DNA of 64,000 bases from Pseudomonas bananamidigenes (GCF_001679645.1 NZ_LRUN01000022.1:223373-287372), one strand, 5' to 3'. Shown: positions 28,592 to 38,136, counted from the stretch's first letter. Notes: a model not told the origin generated them from the sequence alone. Numbers and translations: made by a program.

Positions 28592-29392
28592 ATGACTGTT
28601 TCGTTTGACGACATCACCTGGCACCGCGCCGTCGGGCAGTTGATCGACGCCCTCGACAAGCCGAATTTCTGGGCGCAACTGGTGCGCCTGCTCGACCAGT
28701 ACGTGCCGTTCGATAGCTGGGTGGCGCTGCTGTTCAGCGCCGACCGTCACCCGCAGGTGTTCGCCGAATGCCCGGGCGAGGACGGCAGTCCCGACCAGTT
28801 GTTCCAGGATTACCTGCGCGGGTTGTACCTGCTCGACCCGTTCTATATCGCCTGCCGCGAGCAATCGCGCACCGGGTTGTATCGCCTGTCGGAGGTCGCG
28901 CCGGAGCATTTCGAGCTGACCGAGTATTACCAGCGATACTTTCGTCTGAATGTGGTGGCCGACGAAATCCAGTTCAATTGCCAGCTCGAAGGCGACCGCA
29001 CGCTGTGCCTGTCACTGGGCAGCAAGCAGCGCTTCAATGGCGAGCAGATTGCCCTGCTGTCACTGATCCAGCCGTGGGTGCTCGGCCTGTTGCGCCAGCG
29101 CCTGCCCTACGAAATCAATGAAATCGTCGCCCTCGCCCCGTCGCCGGCGCAACCGGACTGGCGGGTGCAGCTCGAAGCGTCGGTGCAGCAGCTCAAAGGC
29201 GCGCAATTGACCGCCCGGGAGCTGGATGTCGGGCGTTTGATGCTCAGCGGTTGCTCCAGTAAAGAAATCGCCCGTAAGCTGGAAATCTCTGTTGAAACCG
29301 TGAAAGTCCATAAGAAACACATGTACAGCAAGCTGGGAATCAAATCCCAGTCGGAGCTGTTTTCGATCTTTCTTCAGGCGCAGAACGCCTGA
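28592..29392 (+). CDS. LuxR-type transcriptional regulator
   Basis: A 266-aa protein with a C-terminal LuxR helix-turn-helix (about 205-262, LTARELDVGRLMLSGCSSKEIARKL...) and an N-terminal domain that does not look like an acyl-homoserine-lactone-binding domain. It has no receiver domain. It is divergent from the carbon-nitrogen hydrolase gene and probably controls it. It is the only LuxR-type protein in the window, but nothing shows that it reads the lux-box-like palindromes at 12.8 and 59.6 kb. Confidence 0.87.
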   Translation: MTVSFDDITWHRAVGQLIDALDKPNFWAQLVRLLDQYVPFDSWVALLFSADRHPQVFAECPGEDGSPDQLFQDYLRGLYLLDPFYIACREQSRTGLYRLSEVAPEHFELTEYYQRYFRLNVVADEIQFNCQLEGDRTLCLSLGSKQRFNGEQIALLSLIQPWVLGLLRQRLPYEINEIVALAPSPAQPDWRVQLEASVQQLKGAQLTARELDVGRLMLSGCSSKEIARKLEISVETVKVHKKHMYSKLGIKSQSELFSIFLQAQNA

Positions 29393-29412
29393 TACGGCGC
29401 AGTGCGCTTTTC

Positions 29413-29502
29413 TGTGGGAGCGAGCTTGCTCGCGATTACGGTGGGTCAGCCAACAGACATGTCTGACATGACGGCCCTTTCGCGAGCAAGCTCGCTCCCA
29501 CA
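29413..29502. repeat. REP doublet
   Basis: Two inverted copies of a 23-bp REP unit, 29413-29435 and 29480-29502, begin TGTGGGAGCGAGCTTGCTCG and are exact reverse complements. Between them lies a smaller palindrome, CAGACATGTCTG (29454-29465). This is the common fluorescens-group REP family in paired form. It fills most of the gap between the regulator and the glutamate synthase-like gene. Confidence 0.9.
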
Positions 29503-29547
29503 GGATCTGCGGCGCTGAACAATCCGAGTCCGAACCAGGGAAACCGT

Positions 29548-31167
29548 ATGAGCCTGTCACTCCTGAGCCGCTACGCCTTCTTTGCCGTCTGCGTGGTTTT
29601 CACCCTCGCCAGCCTGCCCTTTCTCGACCATGACTGGCTGTGGCCGATCACTGCCGTCACCGGGGTGCTGAGCCTGCTCGGTCTGTTCGACCTGATGCAG
29701 AGCCCCCACGCGGTGCGCCGCAACTACCCGATCCTGGGCAACATCCGCTATCTGGTCGAGGGGATTCGCCCGGAAATCCGCCAGTACCTGCTGGAGTCCG
29801 ACAGCGACGCCCTGCCCTTTTCCCGCGCCCAGCGTTCGCTGGTGTACTCGCGAGCGAAGAACGAAAGCGCCGACAAACCGTTCGGCACCCTGATCGACGT
29901 GTATCAGTCCGGCTTCGAGTTCATCGGCCACTCGATGCGCCCGGCGCCGTTGAGTGATCCGAACAGCTTTCGCGTCACCGTTGGCGGCCCGCAGTGCACC
30001 CAGCCGTACTCGGCGTCGGTGTTCAACATCTCGGCCATGAGTTTCGGCTCCCTCAGCGCCAACGCGATCCGCGCGCTGAACCAGGGTGCGAAACTCGGCA
30101 ATTTCGCCCACGACACCGGCGAAGGCAGCATCAGCCCTTACCACCGCGAACACGGCGGCGACCTGACCTGGGAGCTGGGCAGCGGCTACTTCGGCTGCCG
30201 CACCAGCGACGGCCGTTTCGACCCGGAGCGCTTCGCCGCCCAGGCGCAAAACCCGCAGGTGCGGATGATCGAAATCAAGATGAGCCAGGGCGCCAAACCC
30301 GGTCACGGCGGGATTCTGCCCAAGCACAAGGTCACCCAGGAAATCGCCGACACCCGCGGCATCCTGATGGGCGAGGACTGTATTTCGCCGTCTCGCCACA
30401 GCGCGTTCTCCACGCCGATCGAGATGATGCATTTCATCCGGCAACTGCGCGAACTGTCCGGCGGCAAACCGGTGGGCTTCAAGTTCTGCCTCGGCCATCC
30501 GTGGGAGTTCATGGGCATCGCCAAGGCCATGCTGGAAACCGGCATCCTGCCGGACTTCATCGTGGTCGACGGCAAGGAAGGCGGCACCGGCGCCGCGCCG
30601 GTGGAGTTCACCGACCACATCGGCGTGCCGATGCGCGAAGGTCTGCTGTTCGTGCACAACACCCTGGTGGGTCTGAACCTGCGGGACAAGATCAAGCTCG
30701 GTGCCAGCGGCAAGATCGTCAGTGCCTTCGACATCGCCAGCGTGCTGGCCATCGGCGCCGACTGGGCCAACTCGGCGCGGGGTTTCATGTTCGCCATCGG
30801 CTGCATCCAGTCGCAAAGCTGCCACACCAACAAATGCCCGACCGGCGTCGCCACCCAGGACGCCCTGCGCCAGCGCGCACTGGTGGTGCCGGACAAGGCC
30901 CAGCGGGTCTACAACTTCCACCGCAATACGCTCAAGGCACTGGCGGAAATGCTCGCCGCCGCCGGCCTCGATCACCCGTCGCAACTCTCGGCCAAGCATC
31001 TGGTACGGCGCATGTCGGCCACCGAAATCAAGCTGTTCTCTCAGCTGCACGTGTTCCTGAAACCGGGGGAACTGCTCACCGGGGAAGTGAACGGCGAGTT
31101 CTATTCGCGGATGTGGCAGATGGCGCGGGCGGACAGTTTTGAGCCGCAGGACATCGCGGCGGCCTAG
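29548..31167 (+). CDS. FMN-binding glutamate synthase family protein, membrane-anchored
   Basis: A 539-aa protein with two N-terminal hydrophobic segments (residues about 8-50) followed by the FMN/iron-sulphur synthase domain of glutamate synthase. The cysteine group CIQSQSCHTNKCPTG is the expected 3Fe-4S ligand site, and HGGILPKHK and the phosphate-binding glycines are present. It lacks the N-terminal glutaminase domain, so it cannot by itself use glutamine as a nitrogen source. Such stand-alone proteins are common in Pseudomonas and their true substrate is not established. AGGGAAACC precedes the ATG. The adjoining amide hydrolase suggests a nitrogen theme. Confidence 0.85.
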   Translation: MSLSLLSRYAFFAVCVVFTLASLPFLDHDWLWPITAVTGVLSLLGLFDLMQSPHAVRRNYPILGNIRYLVEGIRPEIRQYLLESDSDALPFSRAQRSLVYSRAKNESADKPFGTLIDVYQSGFEFIGHSMRPAPLSDPNSFRVTVGGPQCTQPYSASVFNISAMSFGSLSANAIRALNQGAKLGNFAHDTGEGSISPYHREHGGDLTWELGSGYFGCRTSDGRFDPERFAAQAQNPQVRMIEIKMSQGAKPGHGGILPKHKVTQEIADTRGILMGEDCISPSRHSAFSTPIEMMHFIRQLRELSGGKPVGFKFCLGHPWEFMGIAKAMLETGILPDFIVVDGKEGGTGAAPVEFTDHIGVPMREGLLFVHNTLVGLNLRDKIKLGASGKIVSAFDIASVLAIGADWANSARGFMFAIGCIQSQSCHTNKCPTGVATQDALRQRALVVPDKAQRVYNFHRNTLKALAEMLAAAGLDHPSQLSAKHLVRRMSATEIKLFSQLHVFLKPGELLTGEVNGEFYSRMWQMARADSFEPQDIAAA

Positions 31168-31176
31168 CGGTAACGC

Positions 31177-32682
31177 TCACCAATTCAAGAGCCGACCATG
31201 GGGCGGCTCTTTCATGACGATGAAACCGTAATCACCGATCAGATAGATGCGGTAATAGAGACTGTCCACCAGGGCTGGAAAACCCTGATAGCCGACGCGG
31301 GTGGCATTGCGCCGTTCACGTTCGGCGACGACGTTGGTGATGCCGGCCGAGGGCAGGTTTTCCGCGAGCATGAAATAGTCGATGTTCAGCAGGTAACGCA
31401 GCACCGGCAGCTGTTTGAACGTGCCCGTCGCGCCTGCAAGCCAGCGAACGGAGTAAGTGACCGACATATAAATCCGCTTGGCTTCGCGCAGTTCACGATG
31501 GGAAGAAATGTCGTGACTGAGGCTGTAAAGAGCACTGCTGGCGAAGGTTTTTTCCATGGTCAGCACCCTCCCGTAAGCGAAGGACAGCGACAGCGTGGCC
31601 AGAAGCGGAATCGCCAACAACAGGGGCAACTGCGAGTGCAGCGACGTCAATCCGATACGGGCCAGATAGAACAGCAACATCAGCAGCACGCCGAACCCCA
31701 TCAGGGTTCGCGCACCTTCGTTGAAGTCGCGAAACAACAACGTCATCCCCGGCACCAGCAGCACCATCAGCGGCAAAGTCAGCAGGCAGCCACAGCTCAG
31801 GAGCAGGCCCTTTACAAGTGGTTCCTGACGTTGGTGAATCTGCCGTCCCAGCTTCACACCACCGATTAATGCACAGACAAGCAACACGGCGAACACGACC
31901 GCATGACCACCGTGAAACAACAGCGCCACCTTCTCCATGACCCGATCAAAATTGATGCTGATCTGCAGCAGTGGATCAGCACTGAAGTCGAGCAATTCGG
32001 TGCGTGTTGAATCGGTGAACGGATAGGCCGTGATCGCGTAGATCGACACGCCCAGCACCAGTTGCGCCAGCCGCCAGCCTGATTGGCGCCAGAGCTCTGC
32101 CCAGGGCAGGCGCCGATGAACAGCCCTGAGCAATTCCACACCACAAAGCCCGAGAAATATGTTCAGGCTGATCTGATACAGCCCGATCGCAAGCGCCAGC
32201 AACACCGAAGGCACCAGCCATCGCTGTATCCGGGAAGTGCCGCCAAATGTGATCGCGTAAATCACCGCCACCAGACTCAGGGCCATACCCGGGCCGTCGT
32301 ATTGATAGGACAGGTTCTGCAACAGGAACGGGTTGTACCAGAGCGGCAACGGCACCAGACAACAGGCCAGCGTCGGTTCGGGAAAGTAGTGAAAGGTCAG
32401 TCGGCTCAGGGCCAATGACATGGCTGCAGTGACGATCAGCAGCGGCAAAGGAAAAATGTTCGGCGCAGCTCCGGTGAAAGTCAGCGCCCGATACAGCCAG
32501 TCCATGAACAACCGCCCTTGCCCGGCCCAGGCATCGCCGGCAGCCAGAGAGCGCCAGTTGTCGTCGATATAAGGGAAATCGGCGAGGAGCAGCGGCAGGA
32601 TGTACAGCATCGTGGCGAACAGGAAAAACAGCACGACCTGACGGCGGCCGAGTTCTCGTACGAGAAAATCACTCATCCTCAT
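31177..32682 (-). CDS. GtrII-like membrane glycosyltransferase
   Basis: A 501-aa inner-membrane protein with ten or more hydrophobic segments and a C-terminal soluble part. The N-terminal pattern (DFPYIDDNWRS, then GRLFMDWLY) resembles the glucosyl transferase GtrII family, which adds glucosyl groups to O-antigen using a lipid-linked donor. The usual partners gtrA (flippase) and gtrB (bactoprenol glucosyltransferase) are absent here and must be elsewhere if it works that way. ATG 32682 has AGAGG 7 bases upstream; ATG 32676 is close behind it. Confidence 0.7.
   Translation of the reverse strand: MRMSDFLVRELGRRQVVLFFLFATMLYILPLLLADFPYIDDNWRSLAAGDAWAGQGRLFMDWLYRALTFTGAAPNIFPLPLLIVTAAMSLALSRLTFHYFPEPTLACCLVPLPLWYNPFLLQNLSYQYDGPGMALSLVAVIYAITFGGTSRIQRWLVPSVLLALAIGLYQISLNIFLGLCGVELLRAVHRRLPWAELWRQSGWRLAQLVLGVSIYAITAYPFTDSTRTELLDFSADPLLQISINFDRVMEKVALLFHGGHAVVFAVLLVCALIGGVKLGRQIHQRQEPLVKGLLLSCGCLLTLPLMVLLVPGMTLLFRDFNEGARTLMGFGVLLMLLFYLARIGLTSLHSQLPLLLAIPLLATLSLSFAYGRVLTMEKTFASSALYSLSHDISSHRELREAKRIYMSVTYSVRWLAGATGTFKQLPVLRYLLNIDYFMLAENLPSAGITNVVAERERRNATRVGYQGFPALVDSLYYRIYLIGDYGFIVMKEPPHGRLLNW
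31187..31211 (+). terminator. Terminator of glutamate synthase-like gene
   Basis: An 8-bp stem AAGAGCCG / CGGCTCTT with a 9-base loop, ending in TTTC. It lies 20 bases after the stop codon at 31167 and inside the 3' end of the convergent glycosyltransferase gene. Confidence 0.5.
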
Positions 32683-32805
32683 ACCGGCGCCTCTGTTCAC
32701 TGCTGCGCGGGAAACTGCGTCTATAAAGCTTGGAACGTGGCACGAAGTCAGAGGTCGTTTTTTACGCGGGTTTCAGACAAGCGGCATCAACCTCCCGCCC
32801 AGAAA

Positions 32806-32833
32806 AAAGCCCCGGTCAATCGACCGGGGCTTT
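32806..32833 (-). terminator. Rho-independent terminator of AAT permease gene
   Basis: A 12-bp stem AAAGCCCCGGTC / GACCGGGGCTTT with a 4-base loop; on the minus strand it is followed by a run of six T. It lies 20 bases after the permease stop codon. Confidence 0.9.
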
Positions 32834-32853
32834 CAGGTTGCAGCACTGATGAA

Positions 32854-34272
32854 TCAAGAAGCCGAGCGCACCGCACCTCGCGACGCATCATTCGGTTGCA
32901 ACTTGAACACATGGAACAACACAGTCAGCAGCACCAGAAATGCCGGGCCGACATAGAGCGCCACGCGGGTGTCCGGGAAGTAAGCCATCAGGCCCACCAC
33001 CAGCACCAGGAACGCCAGCGCCAGATACGAGCTGACCGGGAACAGCCACATTTTGTACTTCAGGCCGGCACGTTCGCTGGCGCTCAGGCCTTTGCGGAAT
33101 TTCAGCTGGGCCAGCAGGATCATCACCCAGGTCCAGATCGCGCCGAAGGTGGCAATCGAAGTCACCCAGACGAAGACTTTTTCCGGCACCAGATAATTCA
33201 GCAGTACGCCCAGCAGCAGGGCGAAGATCGACAGCAGCAACGCCCGGCGCGGCACGCCGTTGGAGGTCTTGGCGAAGGCGGCAGGCGCCTGGCCGTTCTG
33301 CGCCAGGCTGTAGAGCATGCGCCCGGTGCTGAAGATGCCGCCGTTGCACGACGACAGCGCGGCGGTGATCACCACGAAGTTGATGATGCCGGCGGCGGTC
33401 TTGATGCCCAGACGCTCGAAGGTCATCACAAACGGACTGCCCTGGGTGCCGATTTCATTCCACGGGTAGATCGACAGGATCACGAACAGTGCGCCGACGT
33501 AAAACAGCAGAATCCGCCAGAACACCGAGCCGATAGCACCGGGAATGGTTTTGTGCGGGTTCTTCGCTTCACCGGCAGTCAGGCCGATCATCTCGACGCC
33601 CAGATAAGCGAACATCACCATCTGCAGCGACATCAGCACGCCGGTGACACCGTTGGGCATGAAACCGCCGTGGGTCCACAGGTTGGAAATCCCCAGCGCC
33701 ACGCCGTCGTTGCCGAAACCGAACGCGATGATACCGATACCACCGAGCACCATGGCGATGATGGTGACGATCTTGATCAGGGCGAACCAGAACTCGAATT
33801 CACCGAAGGCCTTCACCGCGATCAGGTTGATCGAGCCCATGCTGACCAGCGCCGCCAGCGCCCAGATCCAGCGCGGCACATCGGGGAACCAGATGCCCAT
33901 GTACACGGCTACCGCAGTGATTTCCGCAACGCAGGTCACCAGCCACAGGAACCAGTAGTTCCAGCCGGTGAGAAACCCGGCCAACGGGCCGAGATAATCC
34001 TGTGCGTAACGGCTGAAGGAGCCGGCCACCGGGTTGTGCACGGCCATTTCGCCGAGGGCGCGCATGATCACCAGAATCGCCAGACCACCAATGATGTAGG
34101 ACAGCATGATCGCCGGGCCGGCCATTTCGATGGCCTTGGCCGAACCCAGGAACAGACCGACACCGATACAGGCGCCGAGCGCCATCAGGCGGATATGCCG
34201 TTCGCCGAGTTCGCGTTTGAGTGGACCGCCGTTCGCGGTCTCGCCATGGGGCGGGTGATTGCCGACTGGCAT
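32854..34272 (-). CDS. AAT-family amino acid permease
   Basis: A 472-aa inner-membrane transporter with 12 hydrophobic segments. The N-terminus (GPLKRELGERHIRLMALGACIGVGLFLGSAKAI) and the later LGVEMIGLTAGEAKNPHKTIP are signatures of the AAT branch of the APC superfamily, near the proline-specific ProY and related permeases. It should import an amino acid with protons; proline or a similar substrate is possible but not proven. ATG 34272 has GAGGAAG 6 bases upstream; the frame runs on to 34350 without support. It has its own terminator and a 481-bp divergent gap to the penicillin-binding protein gene. Confidence 0.87.
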   Translation of the reverse strand: MPVGNHPPHGETANGGPLKRELGERHIRLMALGACIGVGLFLGSAKAIEMAGPAIMLSYIIGGLAILVIMRALGEMAVHNPVAGSFSRYAQDYLGPLAGFLTGWNYWFLWLVTCVAEITAVAVYMGIWFPDVPRWIWALAALVSMGSINLIAVKAFGEFEFWFALIKIVTIIAMVLGGIGIIAFGFGNDGVALGISNLWTHGGFMPNGVTGVLMSLQMVMFAYLGVEMIGLTAGEAKNPHKTIPGAIGSVFWRILLFYVGALFVILSIYPWNEIGTQGSPFVMTFERLGIKTAAGIINFVVITAALSSCNGGIFSTGRMLYSLAQNGQAPAAFAKTSNGVPRRALLLSIFALLLGVLLNYLVPEKVFVWVTSIATFGAIWTWVMILLAQLKFRKGLSASERAGLKYKMWLFPVSSYLALAFLVLVVGLMAYFPDTRVALYVGPAFLVLLTVLFHVFKLQPNDASRGAVRSAS

Positions 34273-34753
34273 GGGGGACTTCCTCGTCTTGTTATTGGAT
34301 AGACCACCGAGTGTCGAAGCGTCGGCCGATAAGCCCTGGCTTCCCGACACCGCATCGACCTCGTGGGCGGACGCGTCCTCCAGGTCCGGGCCTGAGGATC
34401 AGCGGGGCTGGCAGTATAAAAAGCTTCCAGCAGGATATTTCACTCTAAAAACCGACTTATTCAGCGACAAGCATCGTTATGAATCGAGATTTCGAGACAA
34501 ACACTCCTGAAAAAACCGGATTATTCACTGCCGAAATGGGCGCCGAGTATTGCACAGCAAGGGTGCAGCGTCATGCCCCTACCCAAGTCGTATTTACCCG
34601 CCAACCGCTCTGTTTCGCCCTTTCCCGAGACCTGCACACGCACTGCCGACGGATTGCCCGCTGCGCAGATTTGTTCAGGGTCGAAGCTTCACAATTTTTT
34701 CACCCCCGCCAACCACCGACTAAGCTTCAGTCAAGTCCGATCAATCTGCGTGA
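34273..34753. other. Long divergent intergenic region
   Basis: A 481-bp gap between the AAT permease and the penicillin-binding protein genes. It is more A/T-rich than its neighbours around 34417-34520 and 34688-34705. The short frames inside it have neither a plausible product nor a ribosome binding site. It must hold two divergent promoters; I cannot place them with confidence and see no clear operator or structured RNA. Confidence 0.5.
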
Positions 34754-37700
34754 ATGGATCAATCGACTATGGGCGCTTTGTGGCAAACCGATTCGAGTGA
34801 AAAAGTGGTTCCGACTGAACGTGTGGATGAAGCGCCTGTCCCTGAGAAACCCCGTCGTAACCAGCATGGGTGGAAGGCTTTCTGGCTGTTGCTGGTGATC
34901 ATTGCGATTGTGGTGGGCCTGGCCGCGATGAAGGAAATGCGCACCTCGCGTTTTCAATCCCGCGAGGTCAGCCAGTACGCCGCCAGATTGACCTATGAAC
35001 TGCAACCGGGTCCCAGCGAAGCCATTCGTTATCCAGGCAACGGGCCGTTCGATCTGCGTCTGGGCTACAGCTCGCTGGACGAATTCCTGCCACGACTGCT
35101 CAAGCGCAATTACGTGATCACCGAACAGACGCGCTTCTCGCCGGCGCTGCTCGGCTATACCGACAAGGGCCTGTTCGTGCCCTACTCCGAGAAAATCCAG
35201 GCCGGGCTGTCGATTACCGATTGCCGGGCCGCGCCGCTGTATCAGTACAACTATCCGCAACAGCTGTATTCAAGTTTCGAGTCGATCCCGCCGGTGGTGG
35301 TCAACAGCCTGCTGTTCATCGAAAACCGTTTCCTGCTCGACCCCAAACAACCGCTGGCCAACCCGGCGGTGGACTGGCCGCGCTTCGGTATGGCGGCCTG
35401 GTCGCAGGTCGCCAAGTTGCTGCACTTGCCGGGGCAATCGGCGGGCGGCAGCACACTGGCCACACAGCTGGAAAAATATCGCCACTCGCCTGACGGGCTG
35501 ACCGTCAACGGTGCCGAGAAAATCCGCCAGATGATTTCCGCCAGTGTCCGCGCCTATCAGGCCGGCCCGGACACCCTGCCGGCGCGGCGCAACATCATTC
35601 GTGACTACCTCAACAGCGTGCCGTTGTCGGCAGTGCCGGGGCACGGTGAAGTCCATGGCATGGCCGAAGGCTTGCGGGTCTGGTACGGCGCCGATTTCAA
35701 TGAAGCCAACAAAAAACTGGCCAGTACCGCGACCGATCCGCAAACCTTGGCCGACAAAGGCCTGGCCCTGCGGGAAATGCTCTCGCTGATGATCGCCCAG
35801 CGCCGTCCTTCTCATTACCTGACCAAGGGCCGGGAAGAGCTGGCCGATCTCACCGACAGTCACCTGCGCCTGCTCAAACAGAACGGGGTGATCGACACCG
35901 CCCTCGCCGATGCGGCTCTGGCCAGCAAGGTCACTTACCGCGACTGGCAGACCCAGCCAACCATTCAGCCGATCGAAACCAACAAAGGCATCAGCGTCGC
36001 CCGCAGCCGTCTGGCGTCGATGCTCAATCGTCCGCTGTACGACCTCGACCGCCTCGACCTCTCGGCCACCAGCACCCTGCAAGGGGAGCTGCAAACCCAG
36101 GCCACCGCCTACCTGAAAAAACTCGCCGACCCCGCCTACGCCGCCGAAATCGGCCTGCTCGGCGAACGTCTGCTGACACCCACCAGCACCACCCAGGTGC
36201 GCTACAGCTTCACCCTGTTCGAGCTGACACCGGACGGCTCGCGGGTACGGGTGCAGACCGACAGCACCGACCAGCCGTTCGACATCAACGAGGGCAGCAA
36301 GCTGGAACTGGGCTCCACGGCGAAGATGCGGGTGCTCACCACCTACCTGCAGATCATCTCCGAACTGCATGACAAGTACGGCGCCATGAGTGTGCCGGAA
36401 TTGAAAAAGGTCGAGGTGCCGGATCAGGATCGCCTGACCCAGTGGGTGACCGACTACCTGATCCAGAACAAGGATCACGACCTGTCGAAGATGCTCTCCG
36501 CGGCCCTCGACCGCAAATATTCCGCCAGCCCCGGCGAGGCGTTTTTCACCGGTGGCGGGCTGCATGTGTTCCACAACTTTCGCAAGGAAGACAACGGCCG
36601 CATGCCGACCCTGCGCGACGCCCTGCGCGAGTCGATCAACCTGCCGTTCATTCGTCTGATGCGCGACCTGGTGCGCTATACCACCTACTCCGGCCCCAAC
36701 AACAGCGCCGAACTGCTCAAGGACGACCGCGACCCGCGGCGCCAGGAATACCTCGCCTCGTTCGCCGACCGCGAGGGCACTTCGTTTCTGCTCAAGTTCT
36801 GGAAGAAGTACAAGAACAAGGACACCCAGGCCCGTCTCGACACCTTCCTCGACAGCATGCGCCCGACCCCGATCCGCATGGCTGCCGTGCACCGTTACCT
36901 GCTGCCCGACGCCAGCCAGGAAGACTTCAACACCTTCGTCCGCTCGCATCTCAAGGGTGTGAAACTCACTGAAAAGCTCACCGACGAGCGCCTCGAACGG
37001 CTTTATCTGGCCTACGGTCCCGGCACCTATGACCTGCCGGACCAGGGCTTCATCGCCAAGGTCCACCCGCTGGACCTGTGGCTGATCGGCTACTTGCTCA
37101 ATCACCCGGACGCGACCTGGAGCCAGATCGTCAAGGCCAGTCAGTTCGAGCGCCAGGAGGTCTACAGCTGGCTGTTCAAGAGCAAACACAAAGGTGCCCG
37201 TGACAGCCGCATCCGCACCATGCTGGAGATCGAAGCGTTCCTCGACATCCATCAGCGCTGGCAGAAGGTCGGTTACCCGTTCGATCATCTGGTGCCGTCG
37301 CTGGCCACCGCCATCGGCAGCTCCGGCGACCGCCCCGCCGCGCTGGCCGAGTTGATCGGCACCATCCTCAACGACGGCGTGCGCATGCCGACGCTACGTA
37401 TCGACAGCCTGCATTTTGCCGCCGGCACACCTTACGAGACCAAACTGGTCAATGATCCGCATGTCGGCAAACGGGTGATGCCGTCGGAAGTGGCCACTGC
37501 CATGCGCGAGGCACTGTCGCAAGTGGTGGACTCGGGAACCGCCAAACGTGTTTCCGGCAGTTTCAGACTGAACGATGGAACACCGCTGACCATGGGTGGA
37601 AAAACCGGTACGGGCGACAACCGCATCGAAGCCATCGGTTCCGGCGGACGCATTTTGAGTTCCAAGTCGATCAACCGCACGGCGACCTTCGTGTTCTACA

Positions 37701-37912
37701 TTGGCGATCACCATTTCGGCACGCTCACTGCGTTCGTTCCGGGGCGCTCGGCGGAGAACTTCAAGTTCACCTCGGCCCTGCCGGTGCAGGTACTCAAGGG
37801 TATGGCGCCGATTCTGATGCCGTATCTGCAACCGGGCAGCGATTCGCAGTGCCGGCCACCGCAGGTTCCCCAGGTGGCCCTGATGAACCTGCCATCGCTT
37901 AAGCCTGATTGA
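34754..37912 (+). CDS. Bifunctional penicillin-binding protein-like transglycosylase/transpeptidase
   Basis: A 1052-aa protein anchored by one membrane segment (about 42-60), with a GT51-like transglycosylase domain (acidic residue in FIENRFLL; AGGSTLATQLEKYRHSP is the family's GGSTxTQQ-like motif) and a transpeptidase domain with Ser521-x-x-Lys524 (GSTAK) and Lys950-Thr-Gly (GGKTGTGDN). It should extend and cross-link peptidoglycan. The spacing between SxxK and KTG is about 430 residues, much longer than in the usual class A enzymes, so there is an extra insertion. It is single, has no PBP partner nearby, and ends in a terminator. ATG 34754 has a weak ribosome binding site; ATG 34769 is possible. 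Confidence 0.82.
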   Translation: MDQSTMGALWQTDSSEKVVPTERVDEAPVPEKPRRNQHGWKAFWLLLVIIAIVVGLAAMKEMRTSRFQSREVSQYAARLTYELQPGPSEAIRYPGNGPFDLRLGYSSLDEFLPRLLKRNYVITEQTRFSPALLGYTDKGLFVPYSEKIQAGLSITDCRAAPLYQYNYPQQLYSSFESIPPVVVNSLLFIENRFLLDPKQPLANPAVDWPRFGMAAWSQVAKLLHLPGQSAGGSTLATQLEKYRHSPDGLTVNGAEKIRQMISASVRAYQAGPDTLPARRNIIRDYLNSVPLSAVPGHGEVHGMAEGLRVWYGADFNEANKKLASTATDPQTLADKGLALREMLSLMIAQRRPSHYLTKGREELADLTDSHLRLLKQNGVIDTALADAALASKVTYRDWQTQPTIQPIETNKGISVARSRLASMLNRPLYDLDRLDLSATSTLQGELQTQATAYLKKLADPAYAAEIGLLGERLLTPTSTTQVRYSFTLFELTPDGSRVRVQTDSTDQPFDINEGSKLELGSTAKMRVLTTYLQIISELHDKYGAMSVPELKKVEVPDQDRLTQWVTDYLIQNKDHDLSKMLSAALDRKYSASPGEAFFTGGGLHVFHNFRKEDNGRMPTLRDALRESINLPFIRLMRDLVRYTTYSGPNNSAELLKDDRDPRRQEYLASFADREGTSFLLKFWKKYKNKDTQARLDTFLDSMRPTPIRMAAVHRYLLPDASQEDFNTFVRSHLKGVKLTEKLTDERLERLYLAYGPGTYDLPDQGFIAKVHPLDLWLIGYLLNHPDATWSQIVKASQFERQEVYSWLFKSKHKGARDSRIRTMLEIEAFLDIHQRWQKVGYPFDHLVPSLATAIGSSGDRPAALAELIGTILNDGVRMPTLRIDSLHFAAGTPYETKLVNDPHVGKRVMPSEVATAMREALSQVVDSGTAKRVSGSFRLNDGTPLTMGGKTGTGDNRIEAIGSGGRILSSKSINRTATFVFYIGDHHFGTLTAFVPGRSAENFKFTSALPVQVLKGMAPILMPYLQPGSDSQCRPPQVPQVALMNLPSLKPD

Positions 37913-37964
37913 AGTTGTGGAGGCAATAACTAATTATTTTATGCATTCCAATATTCAATGCTTC

Positions 37965-37998
37965 GCCTGCCAGGTTCGCACTCGAACAGCAGGCTTTT
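37965..37998 (+). terminator. Terminator after penicillin-binding protein gene
   Basis: An interrupted stem GCCTGC...GTTCG / CGAAC...GCAGGC with a CACT loop, followed by TTTT. It lies 52 bases after the stop codon at 37912. Confidence 0.7.
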
Positions 37999-38062
37999 GA
38001 ACTAATTTTCTGCCCCCTTGAACGTTAGGCTGAATCTTCCTGACTTATTCAAGGCTGTACCC

Positions 38063-38136
38063 ATGACTGCAACAACTGAATACAAAGGGCAACATTACGA
38101 ATTAATCAAATCGCGATCGATCCGGTATTCATAGAG
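38063..38136 (+). pseudogene. Probable frameshifted N-terminus of the NEL toxin gene
   Basis: ATG 38063 has AAGG 8 bases upstream and opens a frame reading MTATTEYKGQHYELIKSR before stopping at 38134. Family N-termini, as I recall them, have a similar HYxxIxxR start. In the frame of the toxin gene the bases just before its ATG 38137 read IDPVFIE, which continues that pattern. Adding one base after 38115 joins the two frames as ...ELIKSR-IDPVFIE. So the true start is probably 38063, with one base lost, or with a sequencing error. The ATG at 38137 has no good ribosome binding site. Confidence 0.65.

Noticed and set aside
32718..32750. Sigma-54-like TGGCAC sequence near 32.73 kb
   Set aside because: No matching TTGC box at the right distance, and no gene in the right orientation downstream.
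34479..34898. 139-codon frame across the permease-PBP intergenic region
   Set aside because: It overlaps the start of the penicillin-binding protein gene in another frame, lacks a ribosome binding site, and has no recognisable product.
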